Source: an uncultured Peptococcaceae bacterium (lineage in GTDB: Bacteria; Bacillota; Desulfotomaculia; Desulfotomaculales; Desulfocucumaceae). Taken from it: 53,836 nucleotides of DNA. Below the pieces are notes generated by a model. It saw nothing but the letters and a program-made list of their open reading frames with translations. It was not told the DNA's origin and did not search any database. The position numbers and the translations under genes are program-made. Numbering within the stretch: position 1 is the stretch's first letter; every line of letters begins with the position of its first letter. Below are positions 34,839 through 43,671 of the stretch, piece after piece. The stretch covers positions 1 through 53,836 of the forward strand of contig CATZDY010000003.1 of assembly GCA_958417755.1 (NCBI GenBank), in the 5' to 3' direction.

Positions 34839-36305
34839 TTGGAAGAAAACAAGCTTTATAACCTTGCTTATCGGCATCTTCTTTATCGGATCCATTTTGG
34901 TTTTTATCCCACTGGTTCAAAACTACCTACCATTTCTGAACTTTGTAAGACCTTCCAGGTATCAAATTTTACAATCCACAGCGCCTTGAAAATGTTGGAA
35001 AAGGAACACTTTGTGTCGCTTTGCCAAGGCAGGAGTGCAATTGTTACCTATGGTGCGCAAACCGAAGCCCATCAAGCATATTTTTTATCCTACTGCCATG
35101 CTATGAAAGAAGCAATCTTAGATTTACAGGATACGATGTTGATCATTTGGCCGGAAATTCTATATCAGGGTCTTTGTTTATGTGGAGAAGAAGATATAAA
35201 AGAACTTGTTGATATTGCTAACAGGATAACTACAAAAGATACCCATCTTTTATATGAATTTTTCAGCTATATCATTCAACAGCTTGGCAATCCCTTGCTT
35301 GCAAATCTGCATTTAAGTTATACTCTTTTCACCCATGTGGTTAGAAACCACCGGACAAACAAGGAAGTATACGTTAATAATATCGACTGTTTCAAGGAAA
35401 GAATGAAAACGCTTCTTATGCTCCGCAACAACGGTTCCTATGAAGAGCTCAAACATACCCTTATCCTTTTTTGTCAAGAACAGGTAAAGCATATTCGTAC
35501 ATTTTATTCTTCTCTGCCGGACTTGCCCTCACCGCAACAATCCCTTGAACCAATCCCGTATCAATGGAATTACTATACAAAGCGGCCGCAAATCAGTTTC
35601 AAAATCGCCATCGATTTACTGAAAAGAATTTATTCATCATACAAGAAGTATGAATATTTACCCTCTGTGGCCGCCTTATCCCAGCAATATGCAGCGCCAG
35701 TCATAACAATCCGCAGAGCTGTGAAAATACTAAACGATGTGGGAATTACTGAATCAATCAATGGCAAGGGCACCCGGGTTATTGTGGGAAATGGATCTAC
35801 CATTGAAATTGCCAATCTCTCATCCCCTAATTTGAAAAAAGTGTTGTTGCCCTATTTGGAAAGCGTGCAATTGATTCTGATAACTTGCAAGAATATTGTC
35901 CGGGCTTTTTTTTCAATGCTCCCGGAAGAAGCCTGCCAACAGGCCATCAATCGGTTACAGGCAATACTTGCCTCAGGGGACTACTTTAGAACATTTGGTG
36001 TCTGCATTGACTTATGCATTGAAAGCAGTCAATCTCCTTCTTTTCAAGAAATCTATAGAATTCTTAAATATTTACAATTTTTAGGTTATCCATTAAACGA
36101 TTTAAAACCAAATGATTTCCGCTTTCAGGACAAAGCAACCAAAATGATTTTGAAAAGCTTGGAACGCAAAGATGCAGATCTGTTTGCCACAAAAATGGAA
36201 GATTTGGCTCTGGTTATTTTTACCACAGGAAAAGAAAAATTATTGGCAGGGGGTGTACATGAAGCGCATTCAATTGCCCTGCCACTGCTACATACAAAAA
36301 CCTAA
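34839..36305 (+). CDS. Tandem GntR-type winged-helix regulator
   Basis: Start placed at TTG 34839, eight bases after GGAGG; an ATG at 34824 contains that ribosome binding site downstream of itself. The 488-residue protein has two GntR winged helices. The first (about 6-72) contains YPTGSKLPTISELCKTFQVS and FTIHSALKMLEKE. The second (about 258-322) contains YLPSVAALSQQYAAPVITIR and RAVKILNDVGITESINGKG. Each is followed by a helical region of about 150 residues with no catalytic or clear FCD metal motif. Ordinary GntR proteins have one winged helix and dimerise; this looks like a fused dimer. It is divergent from the hybrid kinase. Confidence 0.8.
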   Translation: MEENKLYNLAYRHLLYRIHFGFYPTGSKLPTISELCKTFQVSNFTIHSALKMLEKEHFVSLCQGRSAIVTYGAQTEAHQAYFLSYCHAMKEAILDLQDTMLIIWPEILYQGLCLCGEEDIKELVDIANRITTKDTHLLYEFFSYIIQQLGNPLLANLHLSYTLFTHVVRNHRTNKEVYVNNIDCFKERMKTLLMLRNNGSYEELKHTLILFCQEQVKHIRTFYSSLPDLPSPQQSLEPIPYQWNYYTKRPQISFKIAIDLLKRIYSSYKKYEYLPSVAALSQQYAAPVITIRRAVKILNDVGITESINGKGTRVIVGNGSTIEIANLSSPNLKKVLLPYLESVQLILITCKNIVRAFFSMLPEEACQQAINRLQAILASGDYFRTFGVCIDLCIESSQSPSFQEIYRILKYLQFLGYPLNDLKPNDFRFQDKATKMILKSLERKDADLFATKMEDLALVIFTTGKEKLLAGGVHEAHSIALPLLHTKT

Positions 36306-36349
36306 GAGTTTTCTTTGCATATAAGCCATAGCCACGCTCCCTTGTTTCA

Positions 36350-36510
36350 TACCAACATTTCCATGGTAAAAAATCAACCTATTTGATTTGCTGCTAAAGG
36401 TTGATTTTTTACGTTAGAAAGCAAAACATCATGTATTATGGCATATCCTGTCATCGCAATACAATCCCAGCAATTCAATTTGTAAGTCTAAAACATTAGG
36501 CTTACTATCA
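36350..36510 (+). repeat. Diverged non-coding repeat with terminator, copy 1
   Basis: Starts with terminator AAAAAATCAACCT...AGGTTGATTTTTT and continues with AT-rich sequence including ATCATGTATTATGG and CAATTCAATTTGTAAGTC. Similar order and wording occur at 37900-38070 (CTCATGCATCTTGG, AATTCAATTTTTCAGTC). The gene-free stretch 36306-36684 holds otherwise only the putative promoter of the CPBP gene, which I cannot place. Confidence 0.5.
36368..36410 (+). terminator. Terminator after the tandem-GntR gene
   Basis: Perfect 13-bp stem AAAAAATCAACCT/AGGTTGATTTTTT with a 17-base loop; the T run is within the stem, usable on both strands. Confidence 0.85.
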
Positions 36511-36684
36511 CATTAATATTCTTTCTGCATCAGTTCCTGCATAAGGTAGATTATTATCATTAAAACTGTTATAATGCATAAATAAAATGTAATGTTTTAT
36601 TCCTTAATTCCCTAGGCCAAACAATCAAATGATATAGGAATAACCTGATATAAACCGTACAGAATTAAGAACGAAAAAGGGAAA

Positions 36685-37608
36685 ATGGCTATGAAAAATA
36701 TATGGAAAAATCAATATGGTCTGATTCGCTCCGGATGGATTATCCTGTTCTGCATGGGGGTTTATTATGGCTTGCAATATGGCAGCTCATTTCTTTTACT
36801 TGAAGTCTTACAAAGGATATTGATTCAGACAGGGGATATTAACATTGCCACTGGAACTGTGTCCCCGCTGGTAGACTGGTTGAACGATGTGTTTCTACCA
36901 ATAGCACTTCAAATATTGGCTGAAATCATCATGATTGCCATTCCTCTGATTGCATGGAAAATAATGAAGTATGATTATCAGGATCTCGGTTTACGCTCTT
37001 TCCGAAGCAGGTTTCAAAAAGACGGAGTAACTGGAATGCTGCTTGGCTTTGGCAGCTGCACATTGATTTTCCTTTTTCTTCTCATCACTGGCAATGTCCA
37101 GGTCACATCCCTAAATCTGCATTTCTCAATGCCCTTATTCTGGTGGATTTTTATCTTTTTGCTGGTGGGCTTTGCAGAAGAACTATTTAACCGCGGTCTG
37201 ATTATGTCAATCCTGCGCAGAACAAATCATGTATATATGATCGTTATAATCCCCTCCATCATATTTGGTATGATACATCTTTATAACCCCCATGTTACTT
37301 TTTTGTCTATCCTTAATATTATTCTAATAGGAATCGTTTTTTCTTTTATGTATTATAAATCCGGGAATCTGTGGATGTGCATTGGATATCATATTACCTG
37401 GAACATATTCCAATCAATTGTATACGGAATGCCGGTAAGCGGTTTGAGTGTAAATTCTATCATGACCAGTCATTTCCCCTCTTATAATCTGCTGAATGGC
37501 GGAAGTTTTGGCATTGAAGGCGGAATTCTGACTACAATATTTTCATTGTTTACTTTGGCATTTACTTTTTATTATTACCGGAAATCTGACTATCATTTTC
37601 TGAGCTAA
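36685..37608 (+). CDS. CPBP-family intramembrane metalloprotease
   Basis: A 307-residue membrane protein with about seven or eight hydrophobic helices. The CPBP (CAAX/Abi) motifs are complete: EELFNRG (about 167-173, EExxxR), FGMIH (about 194-198) and YHITWN (about 236-241, HxxxN). The glutamates and histidines would form a metal-dependent protease site within the membrane. Bacterial members process small peptides, mature prenylated substrates or give self-immunity to bacteriocins. No peptide gene is adjacent, so the role is open. It stands alone between terminators. Confidence 0.9.
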   Translation: MAMKNIWKNQYGLIRSGWIILFCMGVYYGLQYGSSFLLLEVLQRILIQTGDINIATGTVSPLVDWLNDVFLPIALQILAEIIMIAIPLIAWKIMKYDYQDLGLRSFRSRFQKDGVTGMLLGFGSCTLIFLFLLITGNVQVTSLNLHFSMPLFWWIFIFLLVGFAEELFNRGLIMSILRRTNHVYMIVIIPSIIFGMIHLYNPHVTFLSILNIILIGIVFSFMYYKSGNLWMCIGYHITWNIFQSIVYGMPVSGLSVNSIMTSHFPSYNLLNGGSFGIEGGILTTIFSLFTLAFTFYYYRKSDYHFLS

Positions 37609-37734
37609 TGGAAGTCTACACCGCTGGCAGCAACATGGCAAATGAGAACCTAGTGTAATCTGGAATTCCTTGCCTGATTCCACTGTACAACAGGAAAGAT
37701 TTCTTAACAAAGTTGACAAAACCTATACAGCACC

Positions 37735-37762
37735 AAAAGGATTTCCTATTGTAAATCCTTTT
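37735..37762 (+). terminator. Hairpin after the CPBP gene
   Basis: Perfect 10-bp stem AAAAGGATTT/AAATCCTTTT, 8-base loop; the T run is the end of the stem. Confidence 0.65.
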
Positions 37763-37899
37763 GCCATGTTTGAATAGGCGCTACAAGAGGGGAGGCAATC
37801 TGTGCCCCTGTTGAATCAACCCCATCATAGTTCCTCCAAGGCTTCAAAACCAAGCTTATAGCCACCAGTCCCTATTCCATAAATTATTCCCAACAGCTC

Positions 37900-38070
37900 C
37901 TTAGCAATTGTTTATAAAAAAATCAACCTAATTTTTACTTTGCTTCAAAAAGGTTGATTTTTTACTTTGGAATCAAACCTCATGCATCTTGGATCCATTT
38001 TTATCCTCTGTTGCCTAAGCAATATATGCCCGATAATTCAATTTTTCAGTCATTCAAAATAAAGAACAAT
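37900..38070 (+). repeat. Diverged non-coding repeat with terminator, copy 2
   Basis: Again carries an AAAAAATCAACCT/AGGTTGATTTTTT hairpin (about 37916-37963), then AT-rich sequence similar to 36410-36510. It lies in the 629-bp gene-free gap between the CPBP gene and the collagen-like gene. I see no gene in that gap; a 19-codon GTG frame at 37801 behind AGGGGAGG is not convincing. Confidence 0.5.
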
Positions 38071-38116
38071 GGGTTGAAAACTTTTTAAATGGCCCAAAAA
38101 CTATCCTAAATTAAGA

Positions 38117-38144
38117 ACAATATTTTCTTGAATTGCATATTTTA
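38117..38144 (+). promoter_or_regulatory. Possible sigma-K promoter of the collagen-like gene
   Basis: ACA at 38117-38119, 16 bases, then CATATTTTA at 38136-38144, matching the sigma-K pattern AC-N16/17-CATAnnnTA. About 95 bp before the start codon. It would place expression in the mother cell late in sporulation, as for exosporium proteins. Confidence 0.4.
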
Positions 38145-38237
38145 AAATATATCTGATTATGTTGCATTCAATTTTTATTTCATTTCAATAAAAAAACAAA
38201 ATAATTACTGAATTATCAAAGGGATGGAGATGAGCCT

Positions 38238-39968
38238 TTGTATTATAAAAAAAATCATTGCCATAGATGCTGTGTTCCCTATGTATGTCTTTGCGGTCCC
38301 CCAGGACCAACTGGGCCCATGGGGCCTCCTGGTCCTATGGGCCCAGTTGGATCCCCAGGAGCCGCCGGGCCTACTGGTCCCACTGGGGCCACAGGTGTAA
38401 CCGGCCCCACAGGGGCCATGGGGGCCGTTGGCCCTACTGGCAATACGGGAGCTACAGGAGCTATAGGATTCACTGGCCCCCCAGGGCCTACTGGGTCCAC
38501 AGGTCTCACTGGCGCCACTGGACCCATAGGACCCACTGGGCCTACGGGCTCCATAGGAGCTGTGGGACCTACTGGATCTACCGGCGCCACAGGGCCTATC
38601 GGTCCCACAGGCCTTACCGGTGCTACCGGGGCCACTGGGCCTATCGGGGCTACTGGGACAACAGGAGCCACCGGGCCTACAGGAACTATCGGAGCTACTG
38701 GGCCTACTGGTCCTCCTGGTCCAGGATTAAGCGAAGCCGCTGTCTTTGATCCTGCGAACAGCGCTAATTACCTGGCTGGAGATTTGGTTTTCTACCAAGG
38801 CTCTTTGTATCGAGTGGATGTTGATAGCCCCAATGGTTTTCCTGATACCTCAGCAGATTATGCCCTTATTTCTGTTACTGGACCCACAGGAGCTACTGGG
38901 CCTACTGGACCCACGGGAGCCACTGGGCCTACAGGCGCCACGGGAGCTACCGGGCCCATTGGACCCACTGGGCCTACGGGTATTGGAGATACTGGTCCCA
39001 CTGGTCCTACAGGCGCCACGGGAGCTACCGGGCCTACCGGACCCACTGGGCCTACGGGCATTGGGGATATTGGTCCCACTGGTCCTACAGGCGCCACAGG
39101 AGCTACCGGGCCTATAGGACCCACTGGACCTACGGGTATTGGAGATACTGGTCCCACTGGGCCCACTGGGTCTACCGGTGCCACAGGCTCTACCGGACCT
39201 ACCGGACCCATAGGACCCACTGGGCCTACGGGAGCCACTGGGGCCACTGGACCTACGGGTCCAAATGTAAATCCCTTTGCCATTTATGTTAGGGCAGGTG
39301 CCACAGGAGGGGATGGTTCCCAAAGCAATCCCTTTGGAACCATTCAAGAAGGAGTGGCCGCAGTACCAGCCACTGGAACAGTGCATATTTTGGGAGGCAC
39401 TTATCCTATTACAGCTCAAATACCTGTGAATAAAGCTGGCATTACATTAAAGGGCTATCCAGATACTTTGATTGTATTGCAAGCTGCAGTGGTTCCCTTT
39501 TTGGTTTCAGGAACCGGAATCACCATAAAAGGGCTGACCATAACCAGCGATGTGCCCTATGCTGTGGAATTTATTCAATTTGCAGGCTCAAACCATCGAC
39601 TTATCCAAAATATCATTTATGGACCTGCTCAATCAGGGCCTTCCACAGGATGGGTGGTAAATCGTGGTTTTGTGACCCAACCCAATGTTACAGATGTTTT
39701 GGTGCAAAATAACATTTTCTATTCTCTCAGACAGCCTGCTTATTTAAATCCCAATTCAACGGGGTATATCACCAATAATGTGGTCTATAATACCCGGGGG
39801 TATGTGGTGGATCAAGCTGTGTTCGTTTTCTCTGGCAACTCCTGGGGGAGCCCTGAAAATGCCGTTGACATTGCTTTGTTAAGTGGAACCATCACAGGGG
39901 CTCCTTACGATCCCTTGGCAGATTTGGCTACCAATAACAGCAGTGCTTCCATAAGTGATCAAAGATAG
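38238..39968 (+). CDS. Collagen-like exosporium/surface protein with beta-helix C-terminus
   Basis: TTG start at 38238, eight bases after GGAG; ATG 38231 is in the wrong frame. The 576-residue protein has a short His/Cys-rich N-terminus (YYKKNHCHRCCVPYVCLCG), a first Gly-X-Y block (about 19-163, mostly GPTGPTGATG), and a small inserted domain (about 164-213, AAVFDPANSANYLAGDLVFY). A second Gly-X-Y block (about 214-350) contains three GPTGIGD interruptions. The C-terminal domain (about 352-576) is right-handed beta-helix-like (GSQSNPFGTIQEGVAAV, GITIKGLTITSD, VQNNIFYSL). The threonines are likely glycosylation sites, as in BclA of Bacillus exosporium. No signal peptide, consistent with spore-surface delivery. 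A terminator follows. Confidence 0.88.
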   Translation: MYYKKNHCHRCCVPYVCLCGPPGPTGPMGPPGPMGPVGSPGAAGPTGPTGATGVTGPTGAMGAVGPTGNTGATGAIGFTGPPGPTGSTGLTGATGPIGPTGPTGSIGAVGPTGSTGATGPIGPTGLTGATGATGPIGATGTTGATGPTGTIGATGPTGPPGPGLSEAAVFDPANSANYLAGDLVFYQGSLYRVDVDSPNGFPDTSADYALISVTGPTGATGPTGPTGATGPTGATGATGPIGPTGPTGIGDTGPTGPTGATGATGPTGPTGPTGIGDIGPTGPTGATGATGPIGPTGPTGIGDTGPTGPTGSTGATGSTGPTGPIGPTGPTGATGATGPTGPNVNPFAIYVRAGATGGDGSQSNPFGTIQEGVAAVPATGTVHILGGTYPITAQIPVNKAGITLKGYPDTLIVLQAAVVPFLVSGTGITIKGLTITSDVPYAVEFIQFAGSNHRLIQNIIYGPAQSGPSTGWVVNRGFVTQPNVTDVLVQNNIFYSLRQPAYLNPNSTGYITNNVVYNTRGYVVDQAVFVFSGNSWGSPENAVDIALLSGTITGAPYDPLADLATNNSSASISDQR

Positions 39969-39976
39969 ATAAGCCT

Positions 39977-40016
39977 AAAAGATGTCTTTTGTGCATAACA
40001 ATTGACATCTTTTTTT
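39977..40016 (+). terminator. Terminator after the collagen-like gene
   Basis: Stem AAAAGATGTC/GACATCTTTT with a 17-base loop and continuing T run. Confidence 0.88.
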
Positions 40017-40228
40017 ATCATCAATCAGCAGATTGGTGCTACCTACAATGAGTAAATCTTTAAATCCAACCGATTAAAATTCCCAAAACGCTTAGACAAT
40101 GCTTTTTGGGGCGTCTCCTTCATTTATACTCCCCTGTCCTGCTCAATGATGCTCCATTAGTAAGTAGCACCCTATCAAAGACACAAAGATATTTTTCCTA
40201 TCTATGAAGATTTATCTTGCAACAATGG

Positions 40229-40918
40229 TTATGATGCAATCATTCCATCCTGCACTGTTATTACTCTGTTACTGTTTTTGGCAGCTTCCGACGAATGGGT
40301 GACCATCATGATTGTTTGTCCTCTTTCCTGGTTAATATTTTGCAATAGGTTCATCATCTCCTTCCCAATTTTGCTGTCCAGATTTCCTGTGGGTTCATCT
40401 GCAAACAGAATCTCCGGGTTGTGAATGAGTGCGCGGGCAATGGCAACCCGCTGTTGTTGTCCTCCTGATAACATGCGGGGGGTATGTTTTCGCCTGTTTG
40501 ATAAGCCGACAACCTCTAAAATCTGGGTCAGCTGATTTTTGTGGTCACGCATTTTCTTACCATCCAATAATAAGGGTAGCATAATATTTTCTTCTACATT
40601 TAAATTGGGAATAAGATTGTAGAATTGAAATACAAACCCGATTTTTTGCCGGCGCAGCTGGCTCATTTTTGGATCACCAAAGGTGGAAATATTGATGCCA
40701 TTCATGTAAACAGAGCCACCCGTTGGGGTATCAAGACCGCCAAGGATATAAAGCAGTGTACTTTTCCCAGAACCAGATGGCCCCATGATGGCAACAAATT
40801 CCCCTTGCAAGACTTTTAATGATACGTCTTTTAATACCCTTGTTGTGGTATCGCCAAGTTTGAAATCCTTTACAATATTTCTACCCTCAAGAACAATATT
40901 GTCAACTGAAGGGGTCAT
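40229..40918 (-). CDS. ABC transporter ATP-binding protein (MacB/LolD type)
   Basis: A 229-residue ABC ATPase with Walker A GPSGSGKST (about 45-53), Q-loop VFQFYNLIPNLNVEEN, signature LSGGQQQRVAIARAL and Walker B ILFADEPTGNLD. The N-terminal block and the short helical insert match the type VII (MacB/LolD/BceA-like) class that powers FtsX-family permeases. ATG follows GGGAGG by 8 bases, 15 bp after the stop of the double-FtsX permease, its partner. A two-component pair lies upstream on the same strand. Together they look like a peptide/antibiotic-responsive efflux or mechanotransmission system. Confidence 0.96.
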   Translation of the reverse strand: MTPSVDNIVLEGRNIVKDFKLGDTTTRVLKDVSLKVLQGEFVAIMGPSGSGKSTLLYILGGLDTPTGGSVYMNGINISTFGDPKMSQLRRQKIGFVFQFYNLIPNLNVEENIMLPLLLDGKKMRDHKNQLTQILEVVGLSNRRKHTPRMLSGGQQQRVAIARALIHNPEILFADEPTGNLDSKIGKEMMNLLQNINQERGQTIMMVTHSSEAAKNSNRVITVQDGMIAS

Positions 40919-40933
40919 TTATAAAACCTCCCA

Positions 40934-43414
40934 TCACACAAATTTAATTTCTTCTACTAATTTCAACTGACAATTTTTGAGAATCAGTACTGTGGAACCA
41001 ATTAGGGTAATCAATATCCCCATAGCTCCGGCAGTGAGAAAAGTAGCAAAATCTAATTCTGGTGTCATTGCAATTTTCGGCCCTGCCACAATGAAAATGG
41101 TCTGTATTTCCAAATAAGAAACAAACATGGCAATAACCGCCCCAATCAGACCAGAAGAAAAGCCCTCTAACAACGTTATTTTCATATTTTGCCTGTTACT
41201 CAGGCCAACAGATTTGAACATAGCAATGGTACGCCGTTTCTGCATATAGTAAATCAGTAGGTTATTGATCACACCCATTGTGGCCACCAATACAATAAAA
41301 TAAGTCATGCTGTGCATGGGTTTTAAAAAGGCTCCCACAGTGGAAAGTGCATCCATATTGAATTCCTCTACTGTCCGGCTCCAATTTGCAGTACTGCCAA
41401 ACAAATCACGGATTCGCACCATAACGGCATCTGGATCAGCGGCCGTATAGGCTAAAAAGTTATACCTTGTTACACCAAAATCTGAAACAGCATAGGCTGA
41501 AGGAATCACTGCTTCCACATCAGTGGCCCGGGATTTGAAACTGCCAACTATCACATACTTGTTTTGCTTTGTTCCCTTTGTAAGGCAGAGGGTATCACCC
41601 ACAGAGAATCCTGTTCTCTCCATACAGTTCTCGCTTAGCACCATTGACCGCTCTGTTGCAAAGGCGGAAACAGCTTGTTTTTCCATCTCCTTCTCTGGAT
41701 AGTGGAGGGCAAGCATAGCATTATACCATTCCAGATTATCTGTTGCTTCCAAGCGGGAAAAAGAGATACCATTTCCCCGTAGTTCATGCTTAAATACATA
41801 AAGGGGCAATACCTTGTCAATGCTATCCATAGTTTTGACTTGCTCCACAAAGCCCTGTTCCATGGGTCCGTCTGCAAAGCCATGTAATTCTGCGCCATGG
41901 AATACATCGCTAACATAGGTAGTGACAAAGTTTCCCACAACCTGAATTGCAATCACAACGGAAATGCTGATAAATAGCAGCGTAATATTCTGGGCCATGT
42001 TCTTATTGTCCCTTATATTGCGGGCAGCAAGTTTGCCCTCATTTTTGAAAATCAAGCTGTATAGGATTTCCAAGCCCCTGGAAATTAGGTTTGTAATAAA
42101 AGGGATGAGTAATATAGTGGAAACAATGAGACCTAACAGAGAAAAACCCCCGGCCAGATACAGCATAGTCCCAGAAGCCATATGGGGTAAAAACACAGAT
42201 ACCATCAAAAGAACAAGCCCAATACCCACCACAAAGCGCTGGGGCATACGTTTTTCCTCTACTGTTCCCAGCACAATATCCTTAAGCGGCAAACGGCTTG
42301 CCCGGCGTATGGGAAGCCAGGCACTGAACAATGAAACCACAATGGCCGCAAAAAAAGAGACCAACAGAATGGGAAGAGAAATGACCACAGGAATGGCAAT
42401 GCCTGGGGTTAGGGATTGCCCCATTCCCTGCAAAATGACTTTCAGCACAAGCATACCTACTGGAATACCAAGCAACCCGCCTATGCTGCCATACAATATA
42501 CTTTCCCCAAGAAGTATATGGGTAACTGCCTTTTGGGTTGCTCCGATACTGCGAAATGTTCCAATCATTGGCAGACGCTTTAAAGTGATTACCTTATAGT
42601 TGCTATCAATCATAAAAATGCTCATGATGAATGCAAAAAAACTGATGAGGTAAAAGGGCATGGATTTTTCTCTTGCCTCAGCTGTTATCTGGGCCTTGTT
42701 TACAATCTCAGATACTTGGTACCCGGTACCAGGAAGAGCGGCCCTTAACTGATGTATTAGTTCGCTTGTGGAAACACCTTGGGCTGGTTCAACCAAAACT
42801 TCACTATATCCATCAGCTTGTTCTAAAAGTCCGGCTAAAGTAGTAAGGGGTAAAAGTGCTGTGGCGCCCCTTGTGTGTCGTAAAAAAACCGTGTCATAAG
42901 CAGCAATGGCTTTGACTGTAAATGTAACAGGGGTTCCGGACACTTGCAGCGTAAGCGCATCGCCTTTTTTAATCCCATATTTTGAGGTAAAACGGTCTGG
43001 AAGAATGATTTGCTTGCCAGAAAAATCTGCAATATCATCGTCATCTAACAAACGCAGTTTGTTAATTTGATTGAATTGCATAAGGTCTGCAGCAATCAGA
43101 TCTATGGTTTCATAATATCCTTTTTCGTGGTATAGGGCTGTTCCTTTCAACACACCTACTTTTGCCTGCATCGAGGGTAAGTCAGGAATACGGTTTATGG
43201 CTATGTTGGAAGTGCCCTCCCCAGCACCAATGGAAACCGTTGCACTTCCTGCCATGCCCCGGGCCATTTTCTGTTGCGCACTTTCATAGGACGCATTGAT
43301 AGAAAAAGATACGAATAGCAATGTAGTGGAAAGCAATATTGACAACAGCATAACAACTGTTCTTATTTTGTGCTCTTTCATATCCATTGTCATGTATTTC
43401 AAAATGATTTTCAA
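40934..43414 (-). CDS. ABC transporter permease with two FtsX domains
   Basis: Start taken as TTG 43414 (MKIILKYMTMDMKEHKIRTV), just after TAGGGG; ATG 43393 is an alternative. The protein of about 826 residues has one N-terminal helix, a first large extracytoplasmic domain (about 40-240), an FtsX block of three helices (about 255-380), a middle membrane region (about 395-500), a second extracytoplasmic domain (about 500-690) and a final three-helix FtsX block (about 715-815). Type VII exporters of this layout do not simply pump through the membrane but couple ATP use to periplasmic or surface movements. Partner ATPase: 40229-40918. Substrate unknown; antimicrobial peptides are likely from the neighbours. 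Confidence 0.9.
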   Translation of the reverse strand: MKIILKYMTMDMKEHKIRTVVMLLSILLSTTLLFVSFSINASYESAQQKMARGMAGSATVSIGAGEGTSNIAINRIPDLPSMQAKVGVLKGTALYHEKGYYETIDLIAADLMQFNQINKLRLLDDDDIADFSGKQIILPDRFTSKYGIKKGDALTLQVSGTPVTFTVKAIAAYDTVFLRHTRGATALLPLTTLAGLLEQADGYSEVLVEPAQGVSTSELIHQLRAALPGTGYQVSEIVNKAQITAEAREKSMPFYLISFFAFIMSIFMIDSNYKVITLKRLPMIGTFRSIGATQKAVTHILLGESILYGSIGGLLGIPVGMLVLKVILQGMGQSLTPGIAIPVVISLPILLVSFFAAIVVSLFSAWLPIRRASRLPLKDIVLGTVEEKRMPQRFVVGIGLVLLMVSVFLPHMASGTMLYLAGGFSLLGLIVSTILLIPFITNLISRGLEILYSLIFKNEGKLAARNIRDNKNMAQNITLLFISISVVIAIQVVGNFVTTYVSDVFHGAELHGFADGPMEQGFVEQVKTMDSIDKVLPLYVFKHELRGNGISFSRLEATDNLEWYNAMLALHYPEKEMEKQAVSAFATERSMVLSENCMERTGFSVGDTLCLTKGTKQNKYVIVGSFKSRATDVEAVIPSAYAVSDFGVTRYNFLAYTAADPDAVMVRIRDLFGSTANWSRTVEEFNMDALSTVGAFLKPMHSMTYFIVLVATMGVINNLLIYYMQKRRTIAMFKSVGLSNRQNMKITLLEGFSSGLIGAVIAMFVSYLEIQTIFIVAGPKIAMTPELDFATFLTAGAMGILITLIGSTVLILKNCQLKLVEEIKFV

Positions 43415-43594
43415 ACAAACCCCTACTTTCTGTTCGAAATAAATCACATTCCGGCTTATTCCATATGTCCCCCTCTTATATTCAATGAAAGTCTAGGGTA
43501 TAGAACAAAAATACCAACAACAAAACAAGAACGGAATAAACCTCATTTTTCAAGATTGGAAAACTTTTCAGTTTTCTCACCTCCTAGAAGTATA

Positions 43595-43641
43595 TAAAAA
43601 AGGTTGATAGCTATCATCAGCAATGATAGGCTATCAACCTT
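43595..43641 (-). terminator. Terminator after the histidine kinase gene
   Basis: Minus-strand stem AAGGTTGATAGC...GCTATCAACCTT, with further pairing ATCATTGCTGATGAT inside, followed by TTTTTTATA. It separates the two-component pair from the ABC genes, so the latter need their own promoter or readthrough. Confidence 0.88.
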
Positions 43642-43671
43642 AATCTATCTTTCAGGCAACCTTAATGAACC

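Noticed and set aside
38290..39270. Regularly repeating DNA as a possible CRISPR or tandem-repeat array
   Set aside because: The period is 9 bases or multiples of it and matches the Gly-X-Y codons throughout; there are no constant repeats with unique spacers.
38279..39419. Long minus-strand frames rich in Pro-Val-Ala opposite the collagen-like gene
   Set aside because: They are the complement of the Gly-X-Y codon repeats, with no ribosome binding sites and no independent family.
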